From Impatiens glandulifera (taxonomy: Eukaryota; Streptophyta; Magnoliopsida; Ericales; Balsaminaceae), in NCBI RefSeq assembly GCF_907164915.1, contig NC_061863.1, positions 41,947,382 through 42,011,381 on the forward strand: 64,000 nucleotides of DNA, in the 5' to 3' direction. This document shows, piece by piece, positions 44,784 to 58,081 of the stretch. The notes beneath the pieces were generated by a model. The model worked only from the letters and a program-made list of their open reading frames with translations. It ran no database searches and had not been told where the DNA came from. Both the position numbers and the translations under genes were made by a program. Each line of letters opens with the position of its first letter. The stretch's first letter is position 1.

Positions 44784-45250
44784 AGGGATTGGATTTGCTA
44801 TCCCAAAATCATGTCATAGTCCCAAAAAAACAAAACCACGTCGTTTTTTAATACATAAACTCTAAACCCTAAATCATAAACCTTAAATCCTAAATCATAA
44901 ATCCTAAACCCTAAAATATTATATATATGACATTTTATTTTAATATTCAATTTTATCTTTCCTCTTTCTACTCTCTTCTCTCTTTTAAGACAAGGACAAT
45001 CTTTTGGGACAGCAGATCCGAATTCCTCTTAAGATTGGATCTGCTGTCCCAAAATTATGTCTCACTTTCTGTCCCAAAAGACAAAACCACGTTGTTTTTT
45101 AATACATAAACTTTAAACCCTAAATCATAAATCCTAAATCATAAACCCTAAACCCTAAAAAATTATATATATGACATTTTATTTTAATATTCAATTTTCT
45201 CTTTTCTCTCTTCACTCTCTCCTCCTCTTAAACAGCAGCAGATTCGAATT
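44784..45250. mobile_element. Dimeric Mutator-type MITE, copy 2
   Basis: Flanked by CCTCTTTTT at 44775-44783 and 45251-45259, as in copy 1. Confidence 0.75.
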
Positions 45251-45259
45251 CCTCTTTTT

Positions 45260-46817
45260 AGGATTCCCAATATAGTGACACATCATACTCTTTCTATCAC
45301 CCCTCCTTATAGGTGTATGCACATGTGTAGAGTTTTCCTCCAAGATTATGGGATTGTGATCTGTCAACTCTTAGGTCAACTTAATTGGACACTATTCATT
45401 TTACAACTTTATTGTTTAAGCCGTGCTCCGATTTGAATTTCATCTAATCGATGTTCACCCTAATGCAATCCTTTGAGATATCATATATAAAGGAAAATTG
45501 ATGAGTTCTAATTCATTATATAAAGGAAAATAGACGTGTTCTAATTCATTTTAGGGCCTTCTCTAGACATTGATGAACTTTTTTTCTGAAGTTTAATAAT
45601 CAAACTATTTTATTGTGACAATCATTCACATTACTTAAAACACGCGGTTTATTATTATACATAGGTACTGGTGCAGTGTTGGCATGTAACCACCCTATAT
45701 TTTTATAAATTATTTTTTAAATGAAAAAATAAATATAAATATATTAGCTCATGTTATATTTTTTTGATCAAAATATATTTTATGTAAAGGTAAATTAAAT
45801 GAAAGATTTCTCATTTCTTTTATAAATTATTAGTTTATAGTTATATTTATTATAAAAATAAGTAATTGCACTATATTTTTATCATTATGATTCACTTTGA
45901 AACATGCACATGATATCCTCTCCTGAATCACCTGCTTGTATTTTTCAAAGATAATTTAGCATTATTTGTTTTGAACTTACTGAATTAGAATAAATTATTT
46001 TGTTGTAGGATCTTGAATCGAACAAGAGTATCCGCAACAAAGATCAATAGTTGATCATTAGAAACCTGATTCTTTGCAAATAATATTTATTAGAAACCTG
46101 ATTCTTTGCAAATAATATTTAATTGTATTCGGAAGATGTATATTTTTCTTCCAAAAATCGACAATTTTTGAGAAAAGATTATTGAATTTGATATTCGTAA
46201 CTCATCATTCATGTTGTTATCGAATCTCGAGTGAGACGAATAATCAAGATGATATGCGCGATTATAGTACATTTTAAATTGTCGATTTATACTAACTTTG
46301 AATTTTTTTAGAGCAGTTAACTAATTTATTGCTCGATAAATTAGAAAACAAAAATATTTTGCGCATATTCAAACACATTTAAGAGATTATGTTATTAGTT
46401 CGATAATTGGTTCACGTGAGAAAGAGTTACAACGTTATGCCTCACGTAACCGTCGCATGACAGTCTCTATTTTGAATTCTTGGTCATTTAAAAAAAATAT
46501 AATTTACTTTATTTATTTGTTTAATCTTAAACATGCATTTAAAGGTAAATTCAAGTGATAATTTTGAAATAATTTGTTTCTTAAGCATGTTTATAGGTTA
46601 ATTTAATGGGTCTTAAGTCTAAAATATTAAGAAAAAAATTACAGTATATATATGTGAATAGCAAAGTAAAAAAAATGGTACAGAACTTACAAATCACTGT
46701 GAAAATGATCTAATTGATCCCGAATCGAACATAGATTCCTAGATTTTGAAAGTTATAAAATAGAAAGCTCTATCGAACTGAATAATGGCGATTTTATTTT
46801 TCTGCTCCCCTTTGCTC
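45260..46817. other. AT-rich intergenic DNA, copy 2
   Basis: Counterpart of 18337-19896, with the same 31-bp tandem duplication. No gene recognised. Confidence 0.5.
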
Positions 46818-47035
46818 CAGGGGCGGAGCCAAGTACAAGCCGGCCCGGGCTACAACCCGCGTAGCCTTAAACAGCCTGTATGTATTTTATCAATAACGAC
46901 GGTAAATTACCGTCATTATTGGTTATTTTCCGTCGCTAAAAGGCATTGGTGACAGCAAACTATAAAACTAACCCAGATATATTTTTTTAATAAAAAATTA
47001 GCCCGGGTAGGTTTCAAATCATGGCTCCGCCCCTG
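46818..47035. mobile_element. hAT MITE, copy 2 (perfect ends)
   Basis: CAGGGGCGGAGCCA...TGGCTCCGCCCCTG, 218 bp, with the exact 8-bp duplication CTTTGCTC at 46810-46817 and 47036-47043. Keeps the terminal C lost in copy 1. Confidence 0.95.
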
Positions 47036-47423
47036 CTTTGCTCTTCCTTCGTCTACTCGAAATGGTGTCGTCCCTCGAGCCAAGCACGCAATTGGGACGA
47101 TGAAAGTTCGTTGGTACACTGTGCTCGCCTGGTCCCTAGTTTTGCGCAAGACCTTAGGGAAAATAATCACGGTCATTCCTTGATAATTTCCTTTTTCAAA
47201 TGACCAATGATGAGTTTAGAGGTCGTCGCTTAACCTTTTCCAAAAAAAAAACGGTCATTTCTTTCATTCTGTTTTGGTAGCGCCGCGCGGAGAAGAGGGC
47301 GGGCGGACGGACGCTAATTGATCTTTATGGTGCTTCTTCTATCAATTAAATCTTTTATCCATAGAATAAGTTGTTAGGCATATCTATTTCTTCATACTTT
47401 GGCTTATATGAAGTTTCTTTTTT

Positions 47424-47822
47424 TCTACAGTCGATAAAAATCGTTGTTTTAGACCATACGATGCATATGTGGAAAGCCTATTTGTTTCTAGTATTTAATC
47501 GTTGTTTTAGACCATACGGTGCATATGTGAAAAACCTATTTGTTTCTAGTATTTACTAGCGGATTTCCCCCTTCTATAGCGAAGATAGTCGCACGTATGA
47601 CAGATCACGGCCATATTATTAAAAGCTTGTGGTAAGAATGGATTTCGTTCTAGTGCTCGAAAATAATATTCCAAAGCTTTCGTATGCTCTCCATTACTTG
47701 TGTGGATAAGGCCTATGTTATAGAGTATATAACTTCGATCATAGGGATCAATTTCTAATCGCATAGCTTCATAATAATTTTGTAAAGCTTCCGCATAATT
47801 TCCTTCGGATTGAGCTAACATC
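47424..47822 (-). pseudogene. ycf3: Nuclear plastid insertion: ycf3 exon 2, copy 2
   Basis: Same fragment as 20500-20903. Exon 2 is 47595-47821, ending GTGATCTGTCAT-ACGTGCGAC. It lacks the CAT insertion of copy 1 but has lost one T of the last codon. The tandem duplication in intron 2 is present, so it predates the large duplication. Confidence 0.92.
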
Positions 47823-48004
47823 CGTTACGGTCGTAGGTCGCGCGTTCGACATTCCCTGGTCACAAACCCGCGTCTCGGTTTCCTGAACCCCTTTCGCGTC
47901 CATTGACTCAAGTCTTACGTTTGAACCTGGGTGCTTCTGATGTGCTTGAGTCTTTGTCTGATCTGAGCTTTATTTTATCTGAGGATCTCTTTGGTGTTTA
48001 AGTG

Positions 48005-49660
48005 TTTGGGTGATCAAGACGCAACATAATTAAAATGGATAATTTTAAATTTATTTAATTTATTTGTATCATTTTTATTTTATTTAAATAAATCCAAAAT
48101 TTAATTCTAAATATAAGATATAAAATGTGGGTTTCACGTTTTGTATATATATCTTACATCTATGGAGAAGTCTAAGAGAGTAAACTATTACTTTAAAAAA
48201 TGCTTATTGTTGAAAGAAGTATATTTCAACCTTTGGACTTCATCCATAACTTATTTTTATTCAATTTTGTACCAATGAAATTAGAAAATTTGGTTTTACC
48301 CCTTCTCTTTCTACAAATGACCAAATAGACCATGCGCTAAGTAACTAAACAATTCGAAAACTTATGTTTGTTTTAATTTTGGCCCGAAACTTTATCTGAT
48401 CCACTCTTTTTATTTTTATCAATTGTGATAAATAAAATAATTTAACACATTTCACATAATTATTTTCATGATTAGATCTATTATTTTCATGATTTGGCTT
48501 ATTTTTGTAATAAATTATTGAATATATATTTTAAACCTTTAATTTTATGTGTGCTCATATTTTTTTTTTAATTATTTAATGTCATTTTATTAAAAACCCA
48601 TCCAGAGAAACAAAGTTCAATCAAGACAAACATAATACTTTGCCATGAATCAAAAGAGAACACAATCAAACATGAATCAAGGTGCTCATCTTTTTATTAT
48701 GGGTAGTAGATTTGTACGGATTAACTCAAACTATGACCAATTGAACTATGACTAACTAAAAATAATATTGGTTATTTGTTCACGTGCTGTTTAGAATGCT
48801 TTAATAATAAATGTGTTAGTCTAGACATTTGAATGCTTAATTTTTCGTTATAATATTAGATTTTTTTATGGAAGGTACACAAATGTATCTCATTGCAAAT
48901 AGGAAAATATTTTAAGTGTAAACTTATCAAATTGCGGATACTAGGCTGACATATATATGTTTTTGTTAGAATGTATTAAGGGTTGAATAAATATATATGT
49001 TAGAGGAGTCAGCGACTAGAGTCAAGTAGTACTCCTAAATCATAACCATAACTTCACTCTCTCCGGCCCTTAAATAAGGTCCGTGTGCTATAAACCATAA
49101 GCATGTTAAATCTCATGTGCCTCGACAATGGTGTACGGAGACTTGAAAATGTCTATTTTCTTTCTCTAACATGATTACATATTATACTTGTCTTATAATC
49201 ATGTATATATGGTTAAGATTATAATTTACTTATTACACTTGTCTTATAATCATAAGATTATAATTAAAAAAGAGTCTATAATTAGAGTTGGGGGTAAAAC
49301 ACACTCTTAATCTTTCCTATCTTATACATTTACATACCACGTATCTAACTTCCATTGAATATTCTTCACTTCTTACGTATTCATCTCGATCGTATTCACT
49401 TTCTTCCTTTCTAATTCCAAAATTCTCCAAGCATGTCTTCTTCGTCATGCACCATTAATAAAAAGAAACATACAATATTATTTCATCACACTTTTTTTTC
49501 TAAACATTGATCATTCAAATAGACTCTGAGTCTCTGACATCAAATCATTTCCAAAGATAAATAGTTTAACATTTTTAAAAATGATAAAATGAAATTATTT
49601 TATTAGATAAATGAAAATTTCAAAAAACTTGATAAAATTTAGAGGGGATTTGGTTTGAAA
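48005..49660. other. AT-rich intergenic DNA, copy 2
   Basis: Counterpart of 21087-22737. No gene recognised. Confidence 0.5.
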
Positions 49661-49727
49661 TGTTGGAAGGATTTAAGATGTCTTATTTATGCAAATTAAA
49701 TCCCAAAGAGGTTTACATAATTAGAAT

Positions 49728-49870
49728 TAGGAAGAGGAAGAGGAAGAGGAAGAGGAAGAGGAAGAGGAAGAGGAAGAGGAAGAGGAAGAGGAAGAGGAAG
49801 AGGAAGAGGAAGAGGAAGAGGAAGAGGAAGAGGAAGAGGAAGAGGAAGAGGAAGAGGAAGAGGAAGAGGA
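49728..49870. repeat. (GGAAGA)n microsatellite, ~23.5 units
   Basis: Nearly twice as long as its copy 1 counterpart. Open frames across it (Arg-Lys, Leu-Pro and Ser repeats) are artefacts of the repeat. Confidence 0.95.
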
Positions 49871-50114
49871 GGCGGCATTGATAAAGATGAAAAGAAAAGG
49901 TTGCAGAGCCTGATCATCAATAATATTTTCCATTTCCAATCCTCCTAGACAAGAAGGAAGGATGAAATGGACTAAACAAACAAAATTAGACAGTTTAAAA
50001 ATAAAACCATAATATTATAATTAGTTAATTTGTTTCTGATCACATTCAACGAAATTATATATAATAACACGAACACCTAAAAAAAGCTAGGATTTGCATC
50101 AAAATCCTGCTTGA

Positions 50115-50115
<1 letters not shown>

Positions 50116-50191
<76 letters not shown>
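50116..50191. repeat. (TA)n microsatellite, expanded in copy 2
   Basis: About 37 TA units against about 9 at 23135-23152. Just beyond it, GGAAACACGTATGTACTACTGC is missing relative to copy 1. Confidence 0.95.
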
Positions 50192-50195
<4 letters not shown>

Positions 50196-50274
50196 GCATA
50201 TCTTTAGTATTATAAAGGAGGTAGAGGCCCGACGACGAGAAGAGGAGGCGGAGAGGAGGCGGAGGAGGATGTTG

Positions 50275-50427
50275 TCACTGGTAAATTAGCATGACGACAG
50301 CCACGCAGAAGAAGAATATTAAAGTCAAAATAATTCTGACCAGGTATGGAATCAGTTTATTGTGTTCGGATTTAGAAGGATTACAACGATACTCATACGA
50401 TTGCACTTGTGGGGAAGAAGCCGACAT
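50275..50427 (-). CDS. Small single-pass membrane peptide, unit 1, copy 2
   Basis: Same 50 residues as 23238-23390, with the same premature stop after MLIYQ. The MITE upstream again supplies an alternative in-frame ATG at 50520. Confidence 0.4.
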   Translation of the reverse strand: MSASSPQVQSYEYRCNPSKSEHNKLIPYLVRIILTLIFFFCVAVVMLIYQ

Positions 50428-50472
50428 TTGAAGATTGTTTGAGGGATTAGAAAAAAACAGTGCCTCTTGTTT

Positions 50473-50786
50473 GAGTGAGAATCTGCTGTCCCAAGTTAAG
50501 TTGTCCCCTTGCTGTCTCATTTATCAAAACAACATAATTTTGATAAATTAAATAAATAAAAAATTATATATATATATGAAATAAACTCTAAATCCAAAAC
50601 CTTAAACCCTAAATTCTAAACTCTAAACCCTAAATTCTAAATTTTAAATCTTAAAAAATTATATATATAATATTTATTTTAATATTTAATTTTCTCTTTC
50701 CTTTCTCCACTCTCTTCTCCCTTCTTCCTTCTCCCTTCTACGAGACAGCAAGTGAAACATTATCTTGGAATAGTAGATCTGATTCG
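50473..50786. mobile_element. Mutator-type MITE, copy 2
   Basis: Flanked by CTCTTGTTT at 50464-50472 and 50787-50795. Insertion predates the large duplication. Confidence 0.88.
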
Positions 50787-52367
50787 CTCTTGTTTAATGT
50801 TCACCCGGAGAGAGAGAAAGCATTGAGATGAAGTAAAGAAATCTTCTAGACAAGTATCTTTTGGGGTTACAAGCATTATTAATTTTAATTATATATTTTA
50901 TATTTATAAAATATAGTAATTAATGAATTTAAAAAGAGAGGATGAAGGTTATAATAAGTTTAGAGAGTATAAAACAGTATTTAGAAAAAAAATAAAATAA
51001 AAATATATTATGGAAAAATTGTTTGAAATTGGATAGACAAGGAATTGTCCTTTTTCTAAACATGGTTTGTTTGTTTGGGAGTTTTAATTATTCATTTGAG
51101 GGGAATTGAGACTATAAATAATAAAAAAGATAGCTAGGGATGGAGACATGCACGCTTTACATCATCAATATGCCCTCTTCCAAATAAAATAATTTATAAT
51201 TTTAAAAATATAATAAATTAAATAGTCATAACTTTTCATATATTTGGACAATTATATTTTGGAAAAAGGCATATAAATACTATATATTCTTTCTTTTTTT
51301 TATTTATTTATTTATTACATTTAATTACCATTTAATTCATTACTCTCATTATCAGTTTTGTTTTGGTTATTTAAATGACTTTTAACTATTTTTAAATAAT
51401 TGTGTTGGATATAAATTATAAAAAATTATTACAATAAATAAATAAAAATTAAGAAGCTTAAGAAATTAATTAACCCACTTAATATAAATAGATATAAAAA
51501 AAGAAAACCATCTAAAAAATTGAGGTTTAAATCTAAGTATAACAATTTTTATATAATTTATAAATTATTTATAAAAAATTGATCTGTATCGATTTTGAGA
51601 AAAAAAATTATTTTTTAAAACTACTTTAAATATATTAATATATAATGATACAATATTTAAATATTTTTATTATTTAATTTAAAATGTTTAATTTTAATTA
51701 TATATATTATATAAAATTAAGTAAACTGGGTAATTGCGAAGGTTATTCAAAAAACTTTCGGTTTTACTTTTCCTGAATTTTTTAATTACGAAGGTTTCCC
51801 AATAAACCTTCGGTTTTGACTCATCCCCAAAAAATGAAAAATAATTCTAATTTTGGTGATGGTTATTTCCGAAGGTTTTTCAATAAACCTTCGGTTTTGA
51901 CTAATATCAAAACCGAAAATAATATAAAAACCTTCGGTAACTACCTTTATAAATACAAACCCTAACCCTTCTATTTTTCATTCGCCTTTCTCTCTCTTCC
52001 GCCCGCGCCGCAGCCGCCTCCGCCGCTTCCCTTCTTCTTCTCGCATTCGTCGTCGATCTAGGTTAGATTTATTTTGTTTCGTTAATTATTAGATTTAGAT
52101 TTTTTATCGGTTAGTTTTATAATATCTAGATTTAGGCTAGTTTAGATTATTTGTTTGATAGTTTGATTTAGATTTGTTATTGTTTAGATTAGATTTAGGT
52201 TAGATTATATTATATTTTGTTTGTTAAATATATATATATATATATATATGATTTTGTTAGAGTTTGTTAAATGTATGATATATTTTGGTTATTGTCTTTG
52301 ATTTAAGTTATATTAGATTTGGATTATGGTTATTTTGTTTGATTAATATATATGAAATGCATTTAGG

Positions 52368-52613
52368 ATGAATGATTCATGGAAAAATATTCGGCGTACA
52401 CTAGAGAAACTGTCCCGGCCATACCAGAATTTGATAGCAACATCAAAATCAGCGGAAGAGGCGAGACAAATATCGTTGGAATTGGAGCAAATCCGATTGA
52501 GGGATGCAGAAAGAGCTCAATTGGTTACTGAACTAAAAGCGGATAATGCTCAAATGAAGCAAAATTTGGAAGATCTCGAACAACAAGTTGATTATTTTAA
52601 GAAGTATAATTAA
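52368..52613 (+). CDS. Coiled-coil protein of transposon remnant 1, copy 2
   Basis: 81 residues, MNDSWKNIRRTLEKLSRPYQ..., with Trp for Arg at position 5. The heptad-rich LELEQIRLRDAERAQLV and MKQNLEDLEQQVDYFKKYN parts are unchanged. See 25334 for interpretation. Confidence 0.55.
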   Translation: MNDSWKNIRRTLEKLSRPYQNLIATSKSAEEARQISLELEQIRLRDAERAQLVTELKADNAQMKQNLEDLEQQVDYFKKYN

Positions 52614-52849
52614 CCACCCCCTCCTCGCCCTTCATCTACTATTTAGTAGATTTTAGTGTTTAATTTATTATGTGTAATCTTTTTCGTTCGAACTGATGTA
52701 ATATTTGGTGTGTTTTGAATTATGATTTATTATTATCTTTTGTTCTATTAATGTGGTTTAGGAATTTTTTTCCTTTATTAATTGGTTATTTGACAAAATT
52801 ATAGAACATGTTTAATTTATACTTTTGTCAAAATATGCTAATTGCGAAA

Positions 52850-54130
52850 GGTATTCAAAGAACCCTAGGTTTTAATTAGTAATTGCAAAAGTTTTTTGAA
52901 AAACTCTCGCTTTTGACCCAAGGTAATTACGAAAGTTTTCAACTAAACTTTCGTTTTTTACCCTTCCCAAAAAAACTTGAATTTTTTTTAAGTGTTGGGA
53001 ATGGGTATTTGCGAAAGTTTATTTGAAAACTTTCGCTTTTGACCCTTCCCAAAAAAAATGGAAATTTTTCTAAGTGTTGGGAAGGGGTATTTGCGAAAGT
53101 TTATTTAAAAACTTTCGCTTTTGACCTTTCCCCCAAAAAAATGGAAATTTTTCTAAGTGTTGGGAAGGGGTATTTGCGAAAGTTTTCAATAAAATTTCGT
53201 TTTTGACCCTTCACCAAAAAATTTGGAAATTTTCTAAGTGTTGGGAAGGGTATTTGCGAAAGTTTTCAAATAAACTTTCGTTTTTGACCCTTCTCCAAAA
53301 AAAACTAGAAATTTTTCTAAGTGTTGGGAATGGGTATTTGCGAAAGTTTATTTGAAAACTTTCTCTTTTGACCATTCCCCAAAAAAATAGAAATTTTTCT
53401 AAGTGTTGGGAAGGGGTATTTGCGAAAGTTTTCAATAAAACTTTCGCTTTTGACCCTTCCACAAAAAATTTGGAAATTTTTCTAAGTGTTAGGAAGGGGT
53501 ATTTGCGAAAGTTTTCAATAAAACTTTCGTTTTTGACCATTCCCCAAAAAATTTGAAAATTTTTTAAGTGTTGGAAAAGGGCTATTTGCGAAAGTTTTCA
53601 AATAAACTTTCATTTTTGACCATTTCCCAAAAAAATTAGAAATTTTTCTAAGTGTTGGGAAGGGTATTTGCGAAAGTTTTATTGAAAACTTTCACTTTTG
53701 ACCTTCCCCAAAAAAATTAAAAAATTTTCTATGTGTTGGGAAGGGAGGGGTATTTGCGAAAGTTTTATTGAAAACTTTCTCTTTTGACCCTTCCCCAAAA
53801 AATACGAAATTTTTATAAGTGTTGGGAAGGGGTATTTGCAAAGGTTTTCAAATAAACTTTCGCTTTTGAACCTTCCCCAAAAAAATTAGAATTTTTTCTA
53901 AGTCTTGGGAAGGGATATTTGCGAAAGTTTTCAAATAAACGTTCGCTTTTGACCCTTCCCCCCAAAATTGAATTTTTTCTAAGTGTTGTGAAGGGGTATT
54001 TACGAAAGTTTTCAAATAAACTTTCGCTTTTGACCCCTTCCCCAAACAAAATGGTAATTTTTCTAAGTGTTGGGAAGGGGTATTTACGAAGGTTTATTTG
54101 AAACTTTCGCTTTTGACCCTTTCCCAAAAA
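52850..54130. repeat. Array of palindromic hairpins, about 17 units
   Basis: The same ~82-bp unit as at 25820-26455. The last eight units, from about 53500, exist only in this copy. Motif variants include TTTACGAAAG and TTTGCAAAGG. Confidence 0.88.
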
Positions 54131-54149
54131 ACATATTGTTTAAGGTTAG

Positions 54150-55060
54150 GACCGATAGTTTTATCTATAACTTTCGGAAATAGCTATCAAAACCGAAAGT
54201 TATATCATTAACTTTCGGTTTTACCCCTTCATAATTTGTTAAATTAATTGGTTTTCCACCTACTAATATAGACTCCTAACTAATCTAATCAAGTGTGTTT
54301 TGTTTTTAAAAAATTAAGATTGTGTTTAATGTTAACAAGTTATGACTGTGTTTGATTATATAAAGAAATGTATATGTAAGTTTGTGTTTGATTATCATAT
54401 GAATGTGTATATAGTTTAATTAAATGGATTGTGTAATGTTTTAAGGATATCAAATGTGTTAAATTAATGTTGTTCAAAGTCATTAGAAGGTGAAAAACCA
54501 ATTAATTTAACAATTTTTGAAGTAATAATTCTGAAAGTTAATGATATAACCGTCGGAATTAATCATCAAACCCGAAAGTTATATCATTAACTTTCGGAAT
54601 TACCACTTCACAAATTGTTAAATTTTTACTTTTCAATCTAGACTCCTAACTAATCTAATCAAGTGTGTGTTGTATTTTAAAAATTAAGACTGTGTTTGAT
54701 TATATAGAGAAGTGTAAATGAATGTTTATGTTTAATTATCCTATGAATTTGTGTAATGTTTGATCATATGGATTGTGTAATATTTTAAGGATATCAAATG
54801 TGTTAAATTAATGTTGTTCAAGGTTATTAAAGAGTGAGAAACCAATTAATTCAACAATTTGTCAAGTGGTAAAACCGAAAGTTAATGATATAACTTTCGG
54901 AATTAATCATCAAACCCAAAAGTTATATTATTAACTTTCGGTTTATCTAATTAAATTCGAGAAATTTAATTGATCAAAACCGAGAGTTATATGATTAACC
55001 TTCGGAAATAATCAATTGATCAAAACCGAAAGTTAATCATATAACTTTCGGTAATGACCA
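54150..55060. repeat. 5' hairpin region of transposon 2, with a 370-bp internal duplication
   Basis: Pairs of CCGAAAGTTATAT..ATTAACTTTCGG occur at about 54190, 54540, 54880, 54980 and 55030. The spacer GACTCCTAACTAATCTAATCAAGTGTG is repeated at 54271 and 54641 (370 bp apart). This whole region is absent from copy 1. Confidence 0.85.
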
Positions 55061-55077
55061 AATAAATAAATAAAAAC

Positions 55078-55365
55078 ATGTCTTCTTCTCTTCTTCTTTC
55101 CCGATTTCATTTCCCTCTTCTTATCTCTCTCCGCCGCCTCCCCCGACGACGACGCTCAACCCGACGACGATGCTGCCCAACCTGACAACGACGCCTCCCA
55201 ATCCGACGACGACGGCCACCAGAAGCCTCCGCCGTTTGAAGATCCAACGTCGCCGTTTGAAGATCAATCTGCCTCCGCCTACTGCTGAAGACGGCGCCGA
55301 TTGAAGATCCGCCTCCGCCTGCTGCCGTGCCTCAGCCTCCGTCTGTAATAGTCGCTCCTCCACCA
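55078..55365 (+). other. 5' exon or leader of transposon 2
   Basis: GC-rich island opening with ATGTCTTCTTCTC and ending at a donor-like CCACCAG|GTTAG. Rich in CCGACGACGACG. In structure it matches the leader at 24945-25027 of remnant 1, but not in sequence. Frame across it is uncertain. The ~950-bp intron after it (55366-56318) is full of GGTTAGATT-type words. Missing in copy 1. Confidence 0.45.
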
Positions 55366-56318
55366 GGTTAGTTTATTTTTTGATTTTTTTTTTGTTAGAT
55401 TAGGTATACTATATTGTTACATTTTTTTGGTTAGATTAGATATAATTTATTTTTGATTTAGGTTATATTATGTTACAATTATGTTTGATTTATGTTTGTT
55501 AGAGGTTTGATTTAGGTTAGATTATGTTTGATTGAGGTTTGATTTAGGTTAGATTGGTTTGATTGAGGGTTTTTATTAGATTTAGGTTAGATTTGATTTT
55601 GAATATGTTAGAATTGTTGGATAAATTTTATGAATATGTTTGAATTGTTGGTTAGATTAAGTTTGATTAGGTTTGATAATGTTTGATTTATGTTAGATTT
55701 GGTTTGATTTTTGGTTAGATTTGATTTTGAATATGTTTGAATTGTTGGTTAGATTTGATGAATATGTTGGATGAGGTTGGATATTCCATAAATGATTTGG
55801 TATATTTAGGTTGATTTTTAGTTAAATAATGTTAGATTAGGTTTATTATTGTTTTGATTAGGTATATGTTTAGGTTGATTTTTGGTGTGATTGATGTTTG
55901 ATTATGTTTGATTAATGTTAAAAAGTAGTTTATATTGAGTTTGATTTATATTATGTTTTATTATGGCTTGTTCAGGTGAAATTTTGGTTGGATAATGTTA
56001 GATTATGTTGAATTTTGCTTGAATAATGTTAGATTATGTTGAATTTTGGTTGGATAATGATAGATTAGGTAGAGATTATGTTAGAATTATGTAAGCCTAA
56101 TTAATTTATACAAAGTTAAGTAAATAATAATGCGGGTTGTTTTCTATTTTATTAGAAAGATGTAAGTACCCGATAAAAATTGGAAGATTGTGACAAAAAT
56201 AAAACCGTGGTTTACAAATATATAGTTAGATTAATTAATTAGGTAGATTTATGTTTTTTACTTTATTATTACTACTTTATTTCAAATATTCGCTCATTTT
56301 TATTAATGGTGATTAAGA

Positions 56319-58081
56319 ATGTCTGAAGGTCGTAAAGAGATTTGGAAGACTATGAGGAAAACACCCAACAAATTGGGTAAGTAATACCAAAACCTACTTG
56401 CACAATCAGAAAACATAAGGCTCCGAGAAGAGTCTTCTAGAGATCAAGCACCTATTATTGTGAACCCGATAGCTACTGCTCCCCCACAAGACGAGGATAT
56501 TGATGCTGCTGAGGCTGAAGAATTTATTGAGAGTACGTTTACTGATATGGGGGATGACGATGAGACTGACGACGAGGGTCACGAGGAGGATGACGAGGAG
56601 GATCATTCCACTCCCGACCCATCATCGACAGGTAACTTGTTTACACTTAGTTATTGTTTGAATTAATTTACATATTTAATTATGAATTTGATAATTTTGA
56701 AGAATCTTCTGCCCGTAAGAGATGGAGGAAGAACAAGAATATCGCGCTACCTAAGAGGTCAGCGGGGACAAAGATTGCTCTGACATTTAGAGCGGTAGAT
56801 GGGAGGCCCGGCGGTGTTGACGACGGAAGAATAATGTGGTCTAGACATTTGGGATCGGTTGTGCGGGACCCCTTAGCCGTCTCACACTGTCTTCTGAAGT
56901 GGAAGGCATTAAGTGCTGACCAATTGGATTCAATTTGAACTATTATAACAGTAATAATCATTACTTAATTATACATTAATCATTCAATAATTTTTATAAC
57001 ATTTGAATGTTTTTATTTTCAGGATCCGTTTGAGTCTACTAATGGTTCTATTGAACAATATCGAAAGACCAGATTGGCACACGCCAAACAGATATGAGAT
57101 AGATGGCGCTCGGATTTGAACAGAGATTATATCTGCATCCATTAAGGAGATGAGGCGGCGATACTGGTCAATCGTCCACCAAACTACGATCGAGATGATT
57201 GGGAGTTTGTGTGTCGCAACCATTACTTCACGGAAAAATTTAAGGTACGGTTTTATAAATTATAAAATATGATATTAATTATTCTAACTTCATTTTTTAT
57301 TTCAAATATAGCAAAATAGTCGAATCAATGTTGTCAACAAAAATAAGCTTAAATTCCTACATCATACTAGAAGTAGACCATTTGCTTAAGTGAAGGAAGA
57401 ATTGGTATGTACATTATTTCTAATAACTTAATTATAAAGATTGTTATTAATTTTATAAATCATTTATTTCAATAGGCGCTTGAAATGGGACGGACTCCCT
57501 CTGTCATTGATGTATTCAAGAGGACCCTTACCCCAAAACCGACAAAAGAAAACCCAACCCCCGTCCCGAACGAACGAGTGCAAGAGAAAATTGTAAGTTA
57601 ATTGAATATAGTTAGTTTTTTATTATATAAATGATAATTTATTTCAAATGTGCAGGTTGAGATGGAGGAAGTTCTTAGTAACGAACCGGAAATATCTGAT
57701 TTTGAATTGACGGAGAGAGTGTTCGGACAACAAAAGCACGGGAGAGTGTTCGGTATGGGATCAGGACTCCGGCCAACACACTTTCATGAGGATCGTCGAA
57801 GTGGAAACAGTTCACAACGATCCACTGATCGATTGTTTGAAGAGAATCAAAGATTGTCGCTGAAACTGGAGGAATTGGAGAAGAGGGATGAAGAAAGAAC
57901 GCGAACAATTAATGAAATACAAGCGGAAAAACTAGAAATTGTGACAAGAATGGAGAGTGAGAAGTTAGAAATGACCGAAAGAATATAGACGGAAAGGTTA
58001 CAAATGAATGCAAGAATGGAGAGTTTCGAAATGTTTATGAGGCAACATCAACAACCACCACCTCCTCTCCCCACTAGCTAA
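56319..58081 (+). pseudogene. En/Spm-type transposase gene (Transposase_24-like), copy 2
   Basis: Exon for exon counterpart of 26885-28646 (offset 29,434-29,435). Better preserved: the GATATGGGGGATG G-run keeps the acidic tract in frame through DDETDDEGHEEDDEEDHSTP to the donor at about 56631. Exon 5 keeps NERVQEKI where copy 1 has a stop (CGA against TGA). Exon 6 keeps Gln in ERLQMNARM. It still has TAA after NKLGK, stops in exons 3 and 4, and a TAG after MTERI, so it is not intact. Domain reading as in copy 1; the TNP2-type catalytic transposase is absent. Confidence 0.72.

Larger units (their letters stand above)
51726..54130 (+). mobile_element. En/Spm-like transposon remnant 1, full length in copy 2
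   Basis: Left hairpins, GC-rich leader, intron, coding exon (52368-52613), then the full array of about 17 hairpins to 54130. This is the undeleted form of 24689-26455. Confidence 0.7.

Noticed and set aside
49660..49939. Open frames of Arg-Lys, Leu-Pro and Ser repeats across (GGAAGA)n
   Set aside because: All three frames are open only because the hexanucleotide lacks stops; there is no conserved start and the length differs between copies.
55121..55363. 80-codon minus-strand Val/Gly-rich frame
   Set aside because: Antisense of the GC-rich 5' leader of transposon 2; composition only.
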